Below, piece after piece: positions 33,578 through 45,200 of a stretch of DNA of 64,000 bases. The DNA comes from Eudorina sp. 2006-703-Eu-15. Its lineage: Eukaryota; Chlorophyta; Chlorophyceae; Chlamydomonadales; Volvocaceae. The stretch's first letter is position 1, and every line of letters begins with the position of its first letter. The translations under genes and the position numbers were made by a program. Location: assembly GCA_003117195.1 (NCBI GenBank), contig BDSI01000050.1, positions 372,001-436,000 on the forward strand. The letters run 5' to 3'. The notes under the pieces are model-generated. The model saw only the letters and a list, made by a program, of their open reading frames with translations, searched no databases and was not told the DNA's origin.

Positions 33578-34684
33578 GATGACGGGTCTGCAAGGACTAC
33601 TGTTCGTTGTGCGCGCGGCACCCCCTCAACGCAAGCACCACTCTGCCCTGCTGGCAGACCTATGGTTTTACCAGATGGTAAAAATCTCGCTGCGAGACAA
33701 TCAAACACGCGGGTCGCGTGGCACTTATCATGTATTTGTACACTAATATATATCTGTGAAGGTTCGCGGCGGCAGGTTGACGTTCGCAGTATTGGCGAGT
33801 GGAAGGGAGTCTAGATTAACCTGTCGCGGTTTCCTCCAAGTTACCGTACGCGGGGGGTGGTTGCCCTTCTGGAAGCCCGTCAGCAGAAGCTGTATTGGTG
33901 CAAATTATAATATAAACCTGTACCATCCTATATAACATATTTTGCCATCATGCCTCACCAAGTATTATAAATGAACGTAAATTCGAACAGACGCGAATCG
34001 CCAGGGACTTCAGCTGCCTCAAGATTACGTCCCCGGTTTTGTGTGCAAAACCGAGAAATTTATGGAAAACCACAACTGGAGTTCTCCGCGGTTCGGATAC
34101 GTATGCATTTTCATCGCGCAGTCATCCCTGACAATTATTGACAATCCCGCACCACTTTGAGGACGCGCGATCCACAAGGCTCGCTTGTTTCAATGTTACT
34201 ACTCTTTGTTGATCAGGCGGCTTCCCAACGCAACTAAAAAGCTCCAGCTATGTCCCGCAAATTTCGTTGCAAAAACTGTCGCTTCGGTAAAACATCTGGG
34301 ATGCGGGTGCGAGGGCTGCAGCCGCGGGTCGGACCTGATCCACCATTTTCACGTGTTTGCTTCAGCCGGTTACTACTCCGGTGCGATACTTTTGGATGTG
34401 GGGGTGACCCATGGGTCGAATATCCGCATCGGCTTGCAAGCATGGGGGACGACGACACGAAAGGCTTGGCGGTGACGACCCAGATAATGAGGTGTAACCA
34501 CAAACGTGCCATCTTGCCGAAATTCCTGTCAACTTCTACGGGGAGGGCGCGCCAGCAGCCCAGCGGTGAGGGATGCGCCGATGTGCAGAAAGCAACTCAA
34601 GGAACTGAGCTGATTATTGGCAGCCATGCTTTGAAAGCGCGCCCCTACGTATTTAAACGTGGTCCCTTGTTTGGGTACGATCAC

Positions 34685-34705
34685 TGTAACCGTTACAAGG
34701 TGTCC
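34685..34705 (-). repeat. Family A core fragment
   Basis: TGTAACCGTTACAAGGTG matches the family A core. What follows (GTCCCGAACA, GGTGTCCCGAAC) is a short tandem that departs from the other copies. Confidence 0.5.
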
Positions 34706-36393
34706 CGAACAGGTGTCCCGAACGAGTGTCATGTACACCATGAAACGAAACCGATGCAAAACATGCCTTGGCGGCGCCACTGATGGCCACTGACTGCCAC
34801 TGACGTGGCGTCATGCCCACGTATAAGCGTTCTGTTGCCGTTTCCAGCGACTGGCATTCGGGACAGCGCATCCAGGTTTGTCACTGGGGTTTCGCACGAC
34901 CCCATCCAGGTTTCGCACGTCTTAAATCTGGCACCTGGAACGTCGCCGGCATCCGCCGGTCCTGGGCCCCTTCACCTCTCTGCGGCGCCTCCTCTCGCAC
35001 CGCCGCCCGGCGCATCTGCCACTGCGGCGCCGCCGAATTCGAAGATATCGCTCCTAGCCTCCTACGCCACCCACCCGGTCGACGTATCGCCACACATCAT
35101 AGGACCAGACCCTGACTGCGGCCGGGGACGCACAACATCTACATCTAGGCCAGAGGAAGGAAACCACAGGTGCCCCGCTCATGCTCAGCTGCCAGAACCC
35201 AGAAGTCATGGAGCCCTCACGCCGTGTTAGTGGAACACGCCGTACAAACTGCCAGTTCATAACCGACGACCAGAGAAGAATAATCGCACATTTCGCAATG
35301 CTGATAGCTTGGAAACATACTCCGTCGACTCCTCGTGAGACTGACCTGACCGACCTGGTAAACCCTGAAGCCCCACCAACCAAGCAGGGACCACGCGCCT
35401 CGCCGACCTGTGCTACCTACCTCTCCAAGTCATGTGCATAAACGCGCCCATATGAACATAGCAATCAAGGCAAAAGATACGCACATATCCGAGCACGCAA
35501 TACAAGCCCTGTCACGCACAGACATCCACATACCACTCCATGTATGGTTGCATTCATCCACGCGAATCGGACGACAACAGCGAGCCGTCCAGCGAGGCAA
35601 GCACGCGCGCCCTGCCTGCTGGGTAAATCCGATCCGTGTCGCACGTACAAGTTATTATCAATAAACCTAGATCACCGCCCAGAACCCGCGCGCACAGCAG
35701 CCAGAGCATGCAGCAAACGCGGCTGCGCAATCAACGCCCGAAAAGCGAATGTAAAGAGAGAAGTCCAAGGAAGAAATGCAGTCCAGAAAGAGAAATGACC
35801 GTCGGTGCGCACAAGCAAATCGATAGAGCACTCCAGCATCTCCCGCGCCGCGGTGTACGGCGAGATCTGTACGAAACCATGCAAACCCACATCCCGAACT
35901 CCCGCCGCGAGCCTCCCGGGGCGAGAACATGAAACGCATCCGCAGTTACTCAAAAATAAACGAACCCAAATCCCGAATCCGCAGCAGAACGCAATGCGCC
36001 GCACTACTGCCACAGCGCCTTGCTTGCCTGCCCGCCTGTCAACCTCTTGAGGCGCCGAGTACGAGCGAGTTACACGCCCCAGCGTAGAAGCATTCCAAGC
36101 CACGACTGGCGGCTCGCTGCGCGCCATGACTCCGAGGGGAAACCACTTCGTTGTGGAGGGGGCACGCTCAATCGAGGGCCAACCCGTACCATGGCCTACG
36201 CATAGGCATCTCCGCGTGCGGTCGTAGCGTACATCTGCTTTGCAAAGCAGCACGCACTTGACAAAAAAACAGCAGGAATTATGTTGTTCGATGCGGTTAC
36301 GCGGGATCCTGTGAATCTGTGGACCTTTGAATCCCACATAACCGCATCGCCAACGGATTCATTCAGGTAACCGCGGGAGCCTTGCTTCTGGCG

Positions 36394-36416
36394 GCAGCAG
36401 CAGCAGCAGCAGCAGC
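36394..36416 (+). repeat. (CAG)n trinucleotide repeat
   Basis: About seven CAG units in intergenic DNA, 500 bp downstream of paralogue B. Confidence 0.85.
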
Positions 36417-36940
36417 CCGACGCCTGCCCGCTCGTCCGTAGCCGTGAACATATCGGTGTCGCTAACGGAAATAGGCCGCATGCGCCACATGCATGGGCAA
36501 CACCATGTCATGCAGCAGGGTCACGCGCATCCCCATCCATTCATCATGTCCGTCAGCGCACAGGCGAGTGAACCAGCAGGCTCCCGACGAGCCGTTGTTG
36601 TAATCGATGAACCAGACTCGATGATCGGGACGAACGAGAGGCATGACGTGGAACCCAAATGCCATGAAACCCAAATGAATGGCGCGGGGCACGCACCACA
36701 CGCCCGACGCAGCAAGCAACCGTGATGTGATGTGATGTGGTCAGAGTCACGCGCACTGTGGAACCACTGACGATGCAGACGGTCCAAGCGAATAGCCTGG
36801 TGAACCGCACAAAACGCACGTTAGGCTGCTAGCAGGCCATGAGTGCAATGTCCGTCATAGATCAAGTGACCGACGGTGTGCCTCGGTGTGCTGATGCGGG
36901 GAAGAGGCCCGATCGGTCGCCCTTGTCCGGATGCGTGATC

Positions 36941-37525
36941 TCACAGAGTTAGGCCGTGCTCCGTGTGCGCAGCGGCCACCTCGCCAATCGGGATGATCTT
37001 GCAGGTGTTGCAGGTCTTCTGCATGGGCGCGTCCAAGACCAGCAAGCTCACTTGCGCCGACCGGCCGGTGGACGAGAACACGATGGTCAAACCGCAGTCC
37101 GCAAGGATCTTGGGCGTCTCGTTGCTGCGGATGGTCGTGGTCTCGGCAACGGTCACGTCGGCGCCCCAGGAGCGTTTCCACTCGGCGTAGGTGCAGCTGC
37201 GGCCGCCTCCGGCTGGGTCCGAGGGCGCGGTGGTGAACGAGATGACGACGGAGCCGTTGTGCGCGCGGCCGCGGCTGTAGAGCGCCAGGTAGAGCCGGTC
37301 CGCGAGCTTAAACTGGTGGCAGCAAGCCTGGCTCGATCCACCATAGTGCACACCATTGTGGAGCGACGAGAAGAAATTGACCTTGCAGCAGGTGGGCTGC
37401 CGCGCTTGCGCAGCGCGTTGCGTCGCGCCTGATGTGGTTTCCACCCGTCTCCGCTTGGCAATCCGTGGATTTTCGGGCGTGCTCAGAATATCGAAAGCAT
37501 ATTCCTCAACCGCGTTATTGTTCAT
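36941..37525 (-). CDS. Unknown protein, paralogue B (194 aa)
   Basis: A single exon runs from ATG 37525 to TGA 36941. The N terminus carries a basic AKRRRVE patch that could be a nuclear signal. The conserved core matches paralogue A: SSLHNGVHYGG, QACCHQFKLADRLYLALYSR, SVVISFTTA, CTYAEWKRSWGADVTV, LADCGLTIVFSS, SLLVLDA and CNTCKIIPI. B is compact and probably closer to the ancestral form. The many invariant Cys, His and Trp positions, kept while the linker diverged, argue that both copies encode protein under selection. No known domain is recognised, and no neighbour hints at a role. Confidence 0.65.
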   Translation of the reverse strand: MNNNAVEEYAFDILSTPENPRIAKRRRVETTSGATQRAAQARQPTCCKVNFFSSLHNGVHYGGSSQACCHQFKLADRLYLALYSRGRAHNGSVVISFTTAPSDPAGGGRSCTYAEWKRSWGADVTVAETTTIRSNETPKILADCGLTIVFSSTGRSAQVSLLVLDAPMQKTCNTCKIIPIGEVAAAHTEHGLTL

Positions 37526-39545
37526 GTTGTTAACGTCAGCGAAATAATGAGCCTTTTAAGGCCCCTTGTTGTTTGATACTAGCTGGAAAGAAATGCTGGT
37601 CTTTTCGTGATGCGCGATTCAAAGCCGTGTAGAATATGGTGAAATATATAACACCGTGTTTCAGATATCCTTTTGTAGTAACTCTCTCTTGGCGGCCCGG
37701 TTTTAGGACTTTGGTCGTTGCGCAACTGCAATCGGATTCCGGCAGGACGATGATCACTTGGCAGCCTTTGACACGATTGGCGCAACTTCTGCTATTAAAA
37801 CTTGACACATTTCTGAAGCGTTATATGAACATATTTGACACAGTAGTATAACCTTTCACGTCTCACACCGTTGAAGGCAGAGCTCTGGTTGAAGGGACTC
37901 TTTGTACTTTGATGCGGTGCCCAGGGCAGGGTTGAAGCGTAGCACTTGTCCTTCACCGCATATTGAATTCAGGTCAGGTCAGGTGACACTACCGCGGTTA
38001 GGCGGTTAAAGGTCCTGGATTCGAGTCCCAGGGTGACCCCCGACATTGTTCGGGAGCATGAGATTATGGCTAGCTGCTGAGATGTGGAGTTGAGATCACA
38101 GTTGATGGATTGAAATTCGCACGCTAGATCGGTGGCGATTGCTGAACCCGGATGTGCGGGTGAATGGATGAGGTGGGATCCTTGCTTGGCAGAATCAACC
38201 GCCTTGGACCCTCGGTTCGTATGGCGTAGGTTCGGTGTGATGATGGTTGAAGGTGTCCTATAGCATCATATGAAACTGCGACATAAATCCTTAGACAGGG
38301 CCCGGAAGCCTATCCACACTGTAACGGTACTACGACTACTAAATTGAATTTCGCCGTGGAACTGGCTCCGCAGGTCGTGATGAAAGACGAAGGAAGCGTA
38401 CTTCCGGTGTCCCAGCGCTTGGCCATTCAGCTCGTTTCGGCTGAAGCCCTGATCAGTCTGCACGCAACGACGCACAACTGTCCAAAAACTGCTGCTTCTC
38501 GCGACAAGGGTCGTCGGGTCCGGGGCGTATTGTGACGCACCGAACGGAGTCCGCGCTGTTCCTTCGCCTCACCTCGTCGCTTGGACCGTCTGATGAGGAT
38601 GCACACGTCATGCAACCGATCCATAACGTTGTTTATGGTCCCGCTGTCGTTTTTCAGTTTACATCGCTAGCGCGCCGCGCTGATCAGGAGCTTCAGTCAC
38701 CCGCCTGAACTTGCTTGACTCGCTGCGAACTCCTTGATTCGCAAGCGGCCTGTAAACGCGGAACATGGATGCCTAGCGGTAAGGACAGGGAGGAACACAC
38801 ATCGACGCGAAAGAAAAGAAAGAGAAAGACCAAGATTGTGACCCACATGCGGGAGTGCACGAGTAAGTGCAGGTCGCAGCAGTTCACATTGGTAACTGGC
38901 AACGGCTGTCGGCCAGAGACGTCAACCAGCAGCACCAACCCCTGCGGATACGGTGCCACGGACCTTTCCCCCCGACCAGCTCGGCGTCACGTCTGGCTAA
39001 ACGCGGCGCTGGCAGCATCCCCCCAACCGATGCGCTCCGCCCAGACGGACCTCCTCCCACGACCGCACACGCCACCAAGACTCCAAGAGGCACACGCCCG
39101 TGACCTCCCTCCGCCGGGGATCCCCACGCACACCTGCCACCTGCAACTTCCTCCAGGTTCCATCAGGTAGATCCGATGTCGTGAACCGCCGCAACCCTGG
39201 AGCGCCCCAACCCGGCGGAACACGGCAAAAGCCGGACCGCAACACGCAGTCCGGGGGCCCGCTCTCCCACCCTCCCCTCCGTTGGTCCGTGGGGCCCCCC
39301 TGGAGCGTGTTGTCCTCGCGTGCACTGTGACACGCTACTGCATGAAGGCCTCCCCGTGTCTCCAAACAGCCATATGCCGGACTGTCGCCGGTTGTGCCGC
39401 GGAGGAATCAGACAACCGCGCATAGGACGCGTAGGCGCCGTGCTCTCGCTTCAACCCGGGAAAACGTGGGTCCGTCGTACGTCATTTCCTTGGCGTGCCA
39501 CTCGGTGGAAAGGACCCACATGGTGGTGGGCCCTATGATCTTCGC
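37526..39545. other. Intergenic region with a tRNA-like fragment
   Basis: No supported protein gene was found. Open frames at 38.7-39.4 kb overlap on both strands. The tRNA-like fragment at 37976-38040 is listed separately. Confidence 0.45.
37976..38040 (+). other. tRNA-like fragment, possibly SINE-derived
   Basis: CTGGATTCGAGTCCCAG has the layout of a tRNA T arm (stem-TTCGAGT-stem, one A-C mismatch) and is followed by GGTGACC, which could be the 3' acceptor strand. Upstream, CGCGGTTAGGCGG resembles a D arm. The span is too short for an anticodon arm, so this is not a functional tRNA gene. Confidence 0.35.
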
Positions 39546-42015
39546 TCACGCAACCTGACGCGGCCCCGTGACCTGACCCCAGGCGTCCAGAACCATGTAC
39601 GACACCAGGTACACGGCCACATCGCCAAACAGCCCCGAAACTAGCGCCCCCGCAGATGACAAGCGGTCCAACAGCGGCCGCAGCCCAGGGACGAAAGTCG
39701 CCCAGTCGAAGCGGGCCGGCGCCGTCGGCGGCGGCGCCGCTGCCGCCGCCGCCGCTGAGGCTCCGGCGCCCTCGTCGGCGCCGTTGCCGCCGCCGCTGCG
39801 ACCGCCATCGCCGCCGGCCGCTAGGTCGCCCGCAGATGCCGACTGGGATCCGAGTAAGGGGAATTTCGGTGTGTCCCCGCAAGGACGGTCAGGGCGCCGC
39901 GAGGCACGCACACGACGGGGCGGAGGGGCGGGAGGGGAGACGGGGCGGAGCAGCCGGGGAGGGGAACGGGGGCGGCACGCGGTCAGTGCTGTTGTGCGTC
40001 GTTGTGCGCGCAGTCAACAGGCGGTCAACCTCGGGGATTGCGGCTGCTCCAGGAAGGGCTCCCAGAAGGGGCCCGCCAGCCTCGCCAAGTTCTTCCTGGC
40101 GGTTCCGACCTTTTCCGTGGGATGTAGCGCGTGTGGCTGCATGACCTGACGATGATTGGGCCGACAGCGCGTGTCGGCCGCTGTGGCTGTCGCTGCTACC
40201 CCGCTGCTCCCGGGCTCCCGAGCGCGGACCCAGATCCGATCTGAGTGGCGAGAGCCGGTCTGTTCGAATGCCGCCACTGCCCCGTGCCATGCACTTTGCC
40301 CCGACCCAGATCCCGACCTGCGAGGTTCGCGATCGCCTCCCCGCCTCCCACATGAACGGCCCTGCGATGTTTGCGATCGCCTCCCCGCGGCCCCCTACAT
40401 GAGCGGACCTGCGAGGCTTGCGATCGCCTCCCCGCCTCCCACATGCACGGCCCTGCGAGCTGGCTGCGCCGCGCTCACCTTGCTGAGCCCCGCCGCGGAC
40501 CGGGCCCCACCCGGCGGCGTCAGAACCAGCCTGGCGCCCCATATCACCGCGGCCTGCACGGGAGGGAAGGGGGGAGGGAAGGCGGACAGCCGATGAGCGT
40601 TGTCATGTAATCCGTGTGTGTGTTTTCAGTGAGCTCAATACGGCGCCAGGCTTCTGCGCGCACCATACCCGAACATACCACATGCTGGCCTTGTATCCAT
40701 GTCCAGGCACCCCATCCCGCCCCACCCCACCCCGCCCCGCCCCATCCCGTCCCGTCCCGTCCCGCCCCACCTGCATGACCAGCAGCGCCACCACCGGCGG
40801 CAGACGCAGGTGCTCTGGCTCCAGAACCCCGCCGTACAACACCGCCGCCAGCGCAATCGCCGCCACGCAACGCAGGCGCCGCGTCGCCTCCACCGCCGCC
40901 GTCAGTCGCGGGCCCAGCAGGACCCCCGCCACCGCAGCGACCGCCGCCGCCACCGCCAGAAGCACCCCGCTGGCGGCGCCGCCGACAGTTGAGCCGGGGC
41001 CCGGGGCACGGCGGCGGCCGGAAGGCCCCGCGGCTGGTGATGCCGCTGCTGCTGTCTGCCGCTCAACCTCGCCGGCGGCGCCATCTCCGCCACCGCCGGC
41101 GCCGCCGCCGACATCGCCTGTCCGCCCTGTGGCATCACACGGGATGACCGGGAGGGCTTCGGCGCCTTGCTTCCGTAGATGGGGGACGGCATGACATGAA
41201 CGGCGGGTGGTCCACGGAGATGTGGGAGGGCGAGTCCCCCCCGTGGGAGGCGACAAGGGAGGGCCCCTCGGCAACACGGCCGGCACCTGCTTCCAAGCCG
41301 GGGCCACGGCCTGGACCCCCCACACCTCCCGCCCACCTTCCCGCACCGACCTCCCACGGGCGGTCAACAATCACCGACGCCGCAGCCCTGATATGACGTT
41401 GGCACATGCTGCCGAGAGACAGCCGCAACCGCCCCGTGGCGATGTGGCGATGCGAGCCGACTGCGTACCTGGGGTGCGTCCCGAGGGGGCCGCGCTGCCG
41501 CCCGACGCGAGCTGCGCCATGAAGTCCGTCCCCGCGGGCCCCGCCAGCTCGTTCAGGAGCATGTGGAGCGCCTGCTCCGCCTGCCGGTGCGCCGAGTGCA
41601 TCGCCGCGGCGCCCGCTGGGTCAGCTGGGTTAGCGGCGCTGCCGCGGAGCACTTGCTGCAGCAGCGGGTCGCCCAAGGAGAACGTCGCCGCGACGTCTGG
41701 TCCCAAGGGGGTTGATTGCGCCTCCTCAGCGGGCATGGATTCGTGAGCTTCAACGGGAAGCGGCGCGGCTTCATGGTTGCTTGCGCTTGCAGGAGTCTCT
41801 GTAGCAAGGGGGGCTGCGATGCCAGCGCTCGCGGGGATGTCGCCCAAGGCCGCCGCTGGGACGGGTTGTTCCGGTGACGAGGTTGAATCCGGGGCATCAG
41901 AGGTTGATAGCGGAGTGCCTACAGTGATGCGGTTCAGCCGTTCTGAGCCCCTGGCCAAGATCTTTTGCCGTCGTGCCTCGGCGGCAGCTGCCCGTTTGGC
42001 AGCATCGGCGTCCAT
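39546..42015 (-). CDS. GET2: GET2/CAMLG-like ER receptor subunit, 5 exons, 446 aa
   Basis: Exons 42015-41469, 41126-40771, 40553-40479, 40095-40030 and 39842-39546 join in phase. The start is the ATG at 42015. The N terminus MDADAAKRAAAAEARRQKIL, then ARGSERLNRITVG, is the basic helix that defines GET2/CAMLG proteins and binds the GET3 ATPase. A long low-complexity cytosolic linker follows. Three hydrophobic segments come next: GVLLAVAAAVAAVAGVLLG, CVAAIALAAVLYGGVL with VVALLVMQAAVIW, and LVSGLFGDVAVYLVSYMVLD near the C terminus. GET2 with GET1 forms the ER membrane insertase for tail-anchored proteins. The protein is longer than yeast GET2 because of Ala/Gly linkers. Exon 4 is the least certain: its borders fit, but another frame also looks protein-like. 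It is head to head with the TMEM161-like gene. Confidence 0.6.
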
Positions 42016-42238
42016 CGGTGTCAATGGGATGAATTATATATGTGCTTATGTCGATTATGCAAGTCAACGGCGAAGCGTGTGCGTGGTATGCAATTTTTGT
42101 GCCGTGTCGACACAACGTTCGTACCCACAGTCGGAACGTCAAAGAAGAACTTCGCTTTCCTAGGCTATGTCTCAATTTCTTATAGTTGACACCTCTGCAT
42201 GTAATGATCACCGGGGATCGCTTTCACACGAAAGCATA
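42016..42238. promoter_or_regulatory. 223-bp bidirectional promoter region
   Basis: It separates the start codons of the GET2-like (minus) and TMEM161-like (plus) genes. A TATATA lies at 42035-42040, about 20 bp from the GET2-like ATG. That is too close to serve as its TATA box unless the leader is minimal, so its role is unclear. Confidence 0.5.
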
Positions 42239-45200
42239 ATGGGCCTCTTTGTTTACTTTGCAGTGCCGTTAATATGCACCCTACTTTTCCGACATTTTAT
42301 CAGGTGCGATCTCATCAAAAAAATCGAGTAACTGCATATACGGGCGTCTTTGACTTGACTGTCAGCACGGCGCCTTTGGCGGCTTGTATGGGCGCTGAAC
42401 TCTCAACAACCTCGCTGTGTTACTCTGCTTACAGGCAGCCCACGGGAGCGTTGTTCCTGGAGGGTTTGCATACTTTTCTGCCGCAGTCATCGGCCATCCC
42501 GAACCCCCCCCCTGGCCCGAAAGTGTCGAAGCGCGACCGGAAGCTCCTGCATAAGCGCCAGGTGCAGCTCCAGGGCGCCCAGAGCACTGTTGTCATACAA
42601 CAACTTAGCCCCAGCGCGCTGGCCCACCTGAACTCGGAGCCAACGACGTTCGGCAGCAACTTCGAGACGCTGGTGAGGCAGTGCGCGCGTAGCGCACAGC
42701 AGCTCGCAGCACCGCACCATACGCGTGGGGCGCTTATGAATCAGGGCTGATCCGCAGCCTTGCGGCATGCAGGGCGCATCCGTGCCGCTTTGAGAAGTCG
42801 AATTGGCCAAATCCCGAGGGCCGTACAGACCGTACGATTAGCTGCGAGCTGCAGTCGCCGTCCCCCGGGTCCGTCCCCAACCCTCTTGCCCTCTCCCACC
42901 CCCACCACGCCACCCTCACCTGGCGCAGGGCATTCTCCTGTTGGTGCTCTTCGTCGGACTGGTCGTTCACTTCACTCTTGGGCCTCTATTCGGGCTGTGG
43001 CAGGTGCGCGGGTGACATGACGTGATGCCGCCTTACGGCGCCGCGCTGCACTGCGCTGCCTTGCACACATGGCACGTCGGGCCTTATGGTGCGCTTCAGG
43101 GGCGCCCCACTGCCAGCCACCTGAACGTCCGCCATCTAATTCAGAATCATGTTCGGAAGGCTCTCGAGAGGGAATCATCTCCACCACGGGGCCGTCGGTG
43201 CTGCCCATCCAAGCTCTCCACCGCCATGTGCGCGGTTGCATAGCCCCCCGCCCCGAAACCACACCACATCTGGTTTTCGCTTCCCGCCCCGAAACCACGC
43301 CACACCACCTGCACGACCCCCAGGAGATCCTGCTGTACACGCTCGGCCCCCTGGTGGTGCTGTGGGCCGCCAGCCAGCTGGTCCTGCTCGAGTGCAACGG
43401 CTCGCTGGCGCGGCTGCTGCCCTGGGGCGACCGATTCCGAGTGGTGGTGCTGGCGGCGGTGGCGGGCACGGGCGCGTTCGTGCTGCTGCAGGCGGCGCCG
43501 CCGGGCTGGGTGCGATGGGACGTCGGGGCGGCCGCCGGCGACCTGGACAAGGTAGGTGCTGTGTTGGGGGGCCGGGGCCGAGTGAGGGGTGGAGGTCCTG
43601 GTGGAGGGCGCCCGCCCGGGGGAGGAGGGGCGGTCGCAGGGGTGTGTTCGTCGCCGGACCCAAATCAGCTGCGAGTGTTATTCGCAGAGGGGTTCGGGAG
43701 GTGGACGCCTGGGGGGTAAGGGGACACGACGTGGGTTGAATGTGCGTGCATGAGTGTGCTGCTGGATGGGCTTTGCGCACACGTCACCAGGAGTGTGCCC
43801 CCACGGTGGTGGTTGTGATGTCCCCCGCTGTGGCAGCGCAACCCATCCACATACATATATACCGTATATACCGTATATCCGTATATACCGTATATACCGT
43901 ATATCCGTATATACCGTATATACCGTATATCCGTCCGTGTGTGTGTGACCCACATCCGCGACTACCTACTGACTGTCCCGTGCCTCGCTGCGCAGCTCGT
44001 GAATGGCGGCATGGCGCGGCTGGTGGCGGCGCGCATGCGGCACTACGTGCCGCCGCCGCCCGTCAGGAGCGACCCCACCCACATCTCCTTTGGGCTGGCG
44101 GCGGTGGCGGGCGTGATAGGTGGGTTCCGCGGGGCGAGGTCCGAGTTAGTTGGCTGCGCAGGGCACACGGGGGGTGGTAAGGGTTGAGGGAGTGCGGACA
44201 CCGGCAGCACAGCGGTCGGCGGCGGCGGCGACGGCAACAGCGGCCGCCGACAGAAGGCGCGAGGTGGGCAGCCCGGGGAGGCTGGGCTGCCCCGCCAGCC
44301 CTTGCTGCTTTGCTCCTCAACGCCCCCTCCCTGACACACACACCTGTGGGGAAGCGCCTTGCACCAGCGACGTTGTTAAGGTGCTACCTACGCCACGTTT
44401 CCTTCCGTGACGCTGGGATTACATCGTGTAGTCCCCGGGCTAATGATTTCTGAAGCATCCCCTTCCTTAAACACCTTCCTTCCTCTTGGCTGGCAACCCT
44501 GCTCCGGCCACAGCTGCTGCGCTGCTGGGCCCTTGTGCCCGAGTGGCAAAGCTGTACTTCTACAGCAGCCCCGTCCCCGTCTGGGCGGCAAGGTACTTGA
44601 CACCCCACCCCCTGGCGTCGACCGTCGTGAAGATCTCCCTCGTCATGCCACTGCTTGTCGTACTGTACGGCATCGTGCCGATGTCGGACTGGTGGCCCGC
44701 GCTGCCGGGCGGCGCGTCGGCGGCGGCGGCGCTGGGCCCCGCGCTGGTGGCGGCGACGGCGCTGCTGACGTTGCTGGCGGTGCGGCCACTGGCGGCGGCC
44801 CACCTGCAGGGCGGTCTCCTGGAGTGGCACCTGCTGCGGCATGAGGTGCCGGCCACGGGGGCAGCTGCGGGGGCGGCGGTGCAGACTGCCAAGGACACCC
44901 TGCTGCGGAAGCGACTGACGCTCGTGTACGCGACTATCTGCCAGGTGGGGGACGGGGAGGGGGAGTAGGATGGCAATGGGTGTGGAGATGGGGATGGCGG
45001 TGGGTGGGGAGTGAGAGGGCGGCAAGCTGGTGGGATGATGGGGTGGTGGCGAACCAGTGGGAGGACGGTCGGGGCTTTCTTGGGTCTTGACGGTGTGAAA
45101 CTCCTGTTATGGCGATGTGGGGAGGGGGAATGATGCAGACCGCCAGCAACGTCATCCGACCCGCCAGTGACCCACCAAGGGCCTCGACTGGGCGGGCTCA

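Larger units (their letters stand above)
33578..36940. other. Intergenic stretch between the two paralogues
   Basis: AT-rich at 33.7-34.2 kb, otherwise mixed. It holds a partial family A block at 34685-34705 and a (CAG)n run at 36394-36416. A 221-codon minus frame (35672-36337) shows no motif, and its composition is unlike neighbouring genes, so I do not call it. Confidence 0.45.

Noticed and set aside
35672..36337. 221-codon minus-strand gene
   Set aside because: No motif, signal or membrane pattern, composition unlike neighbouring genes, and no repeat or splice context supporting it.
37976..38040. Functional tRNA gene
   Set aside because: Only 65 bp, with no anticodon arm and a mismatch in the T stem.
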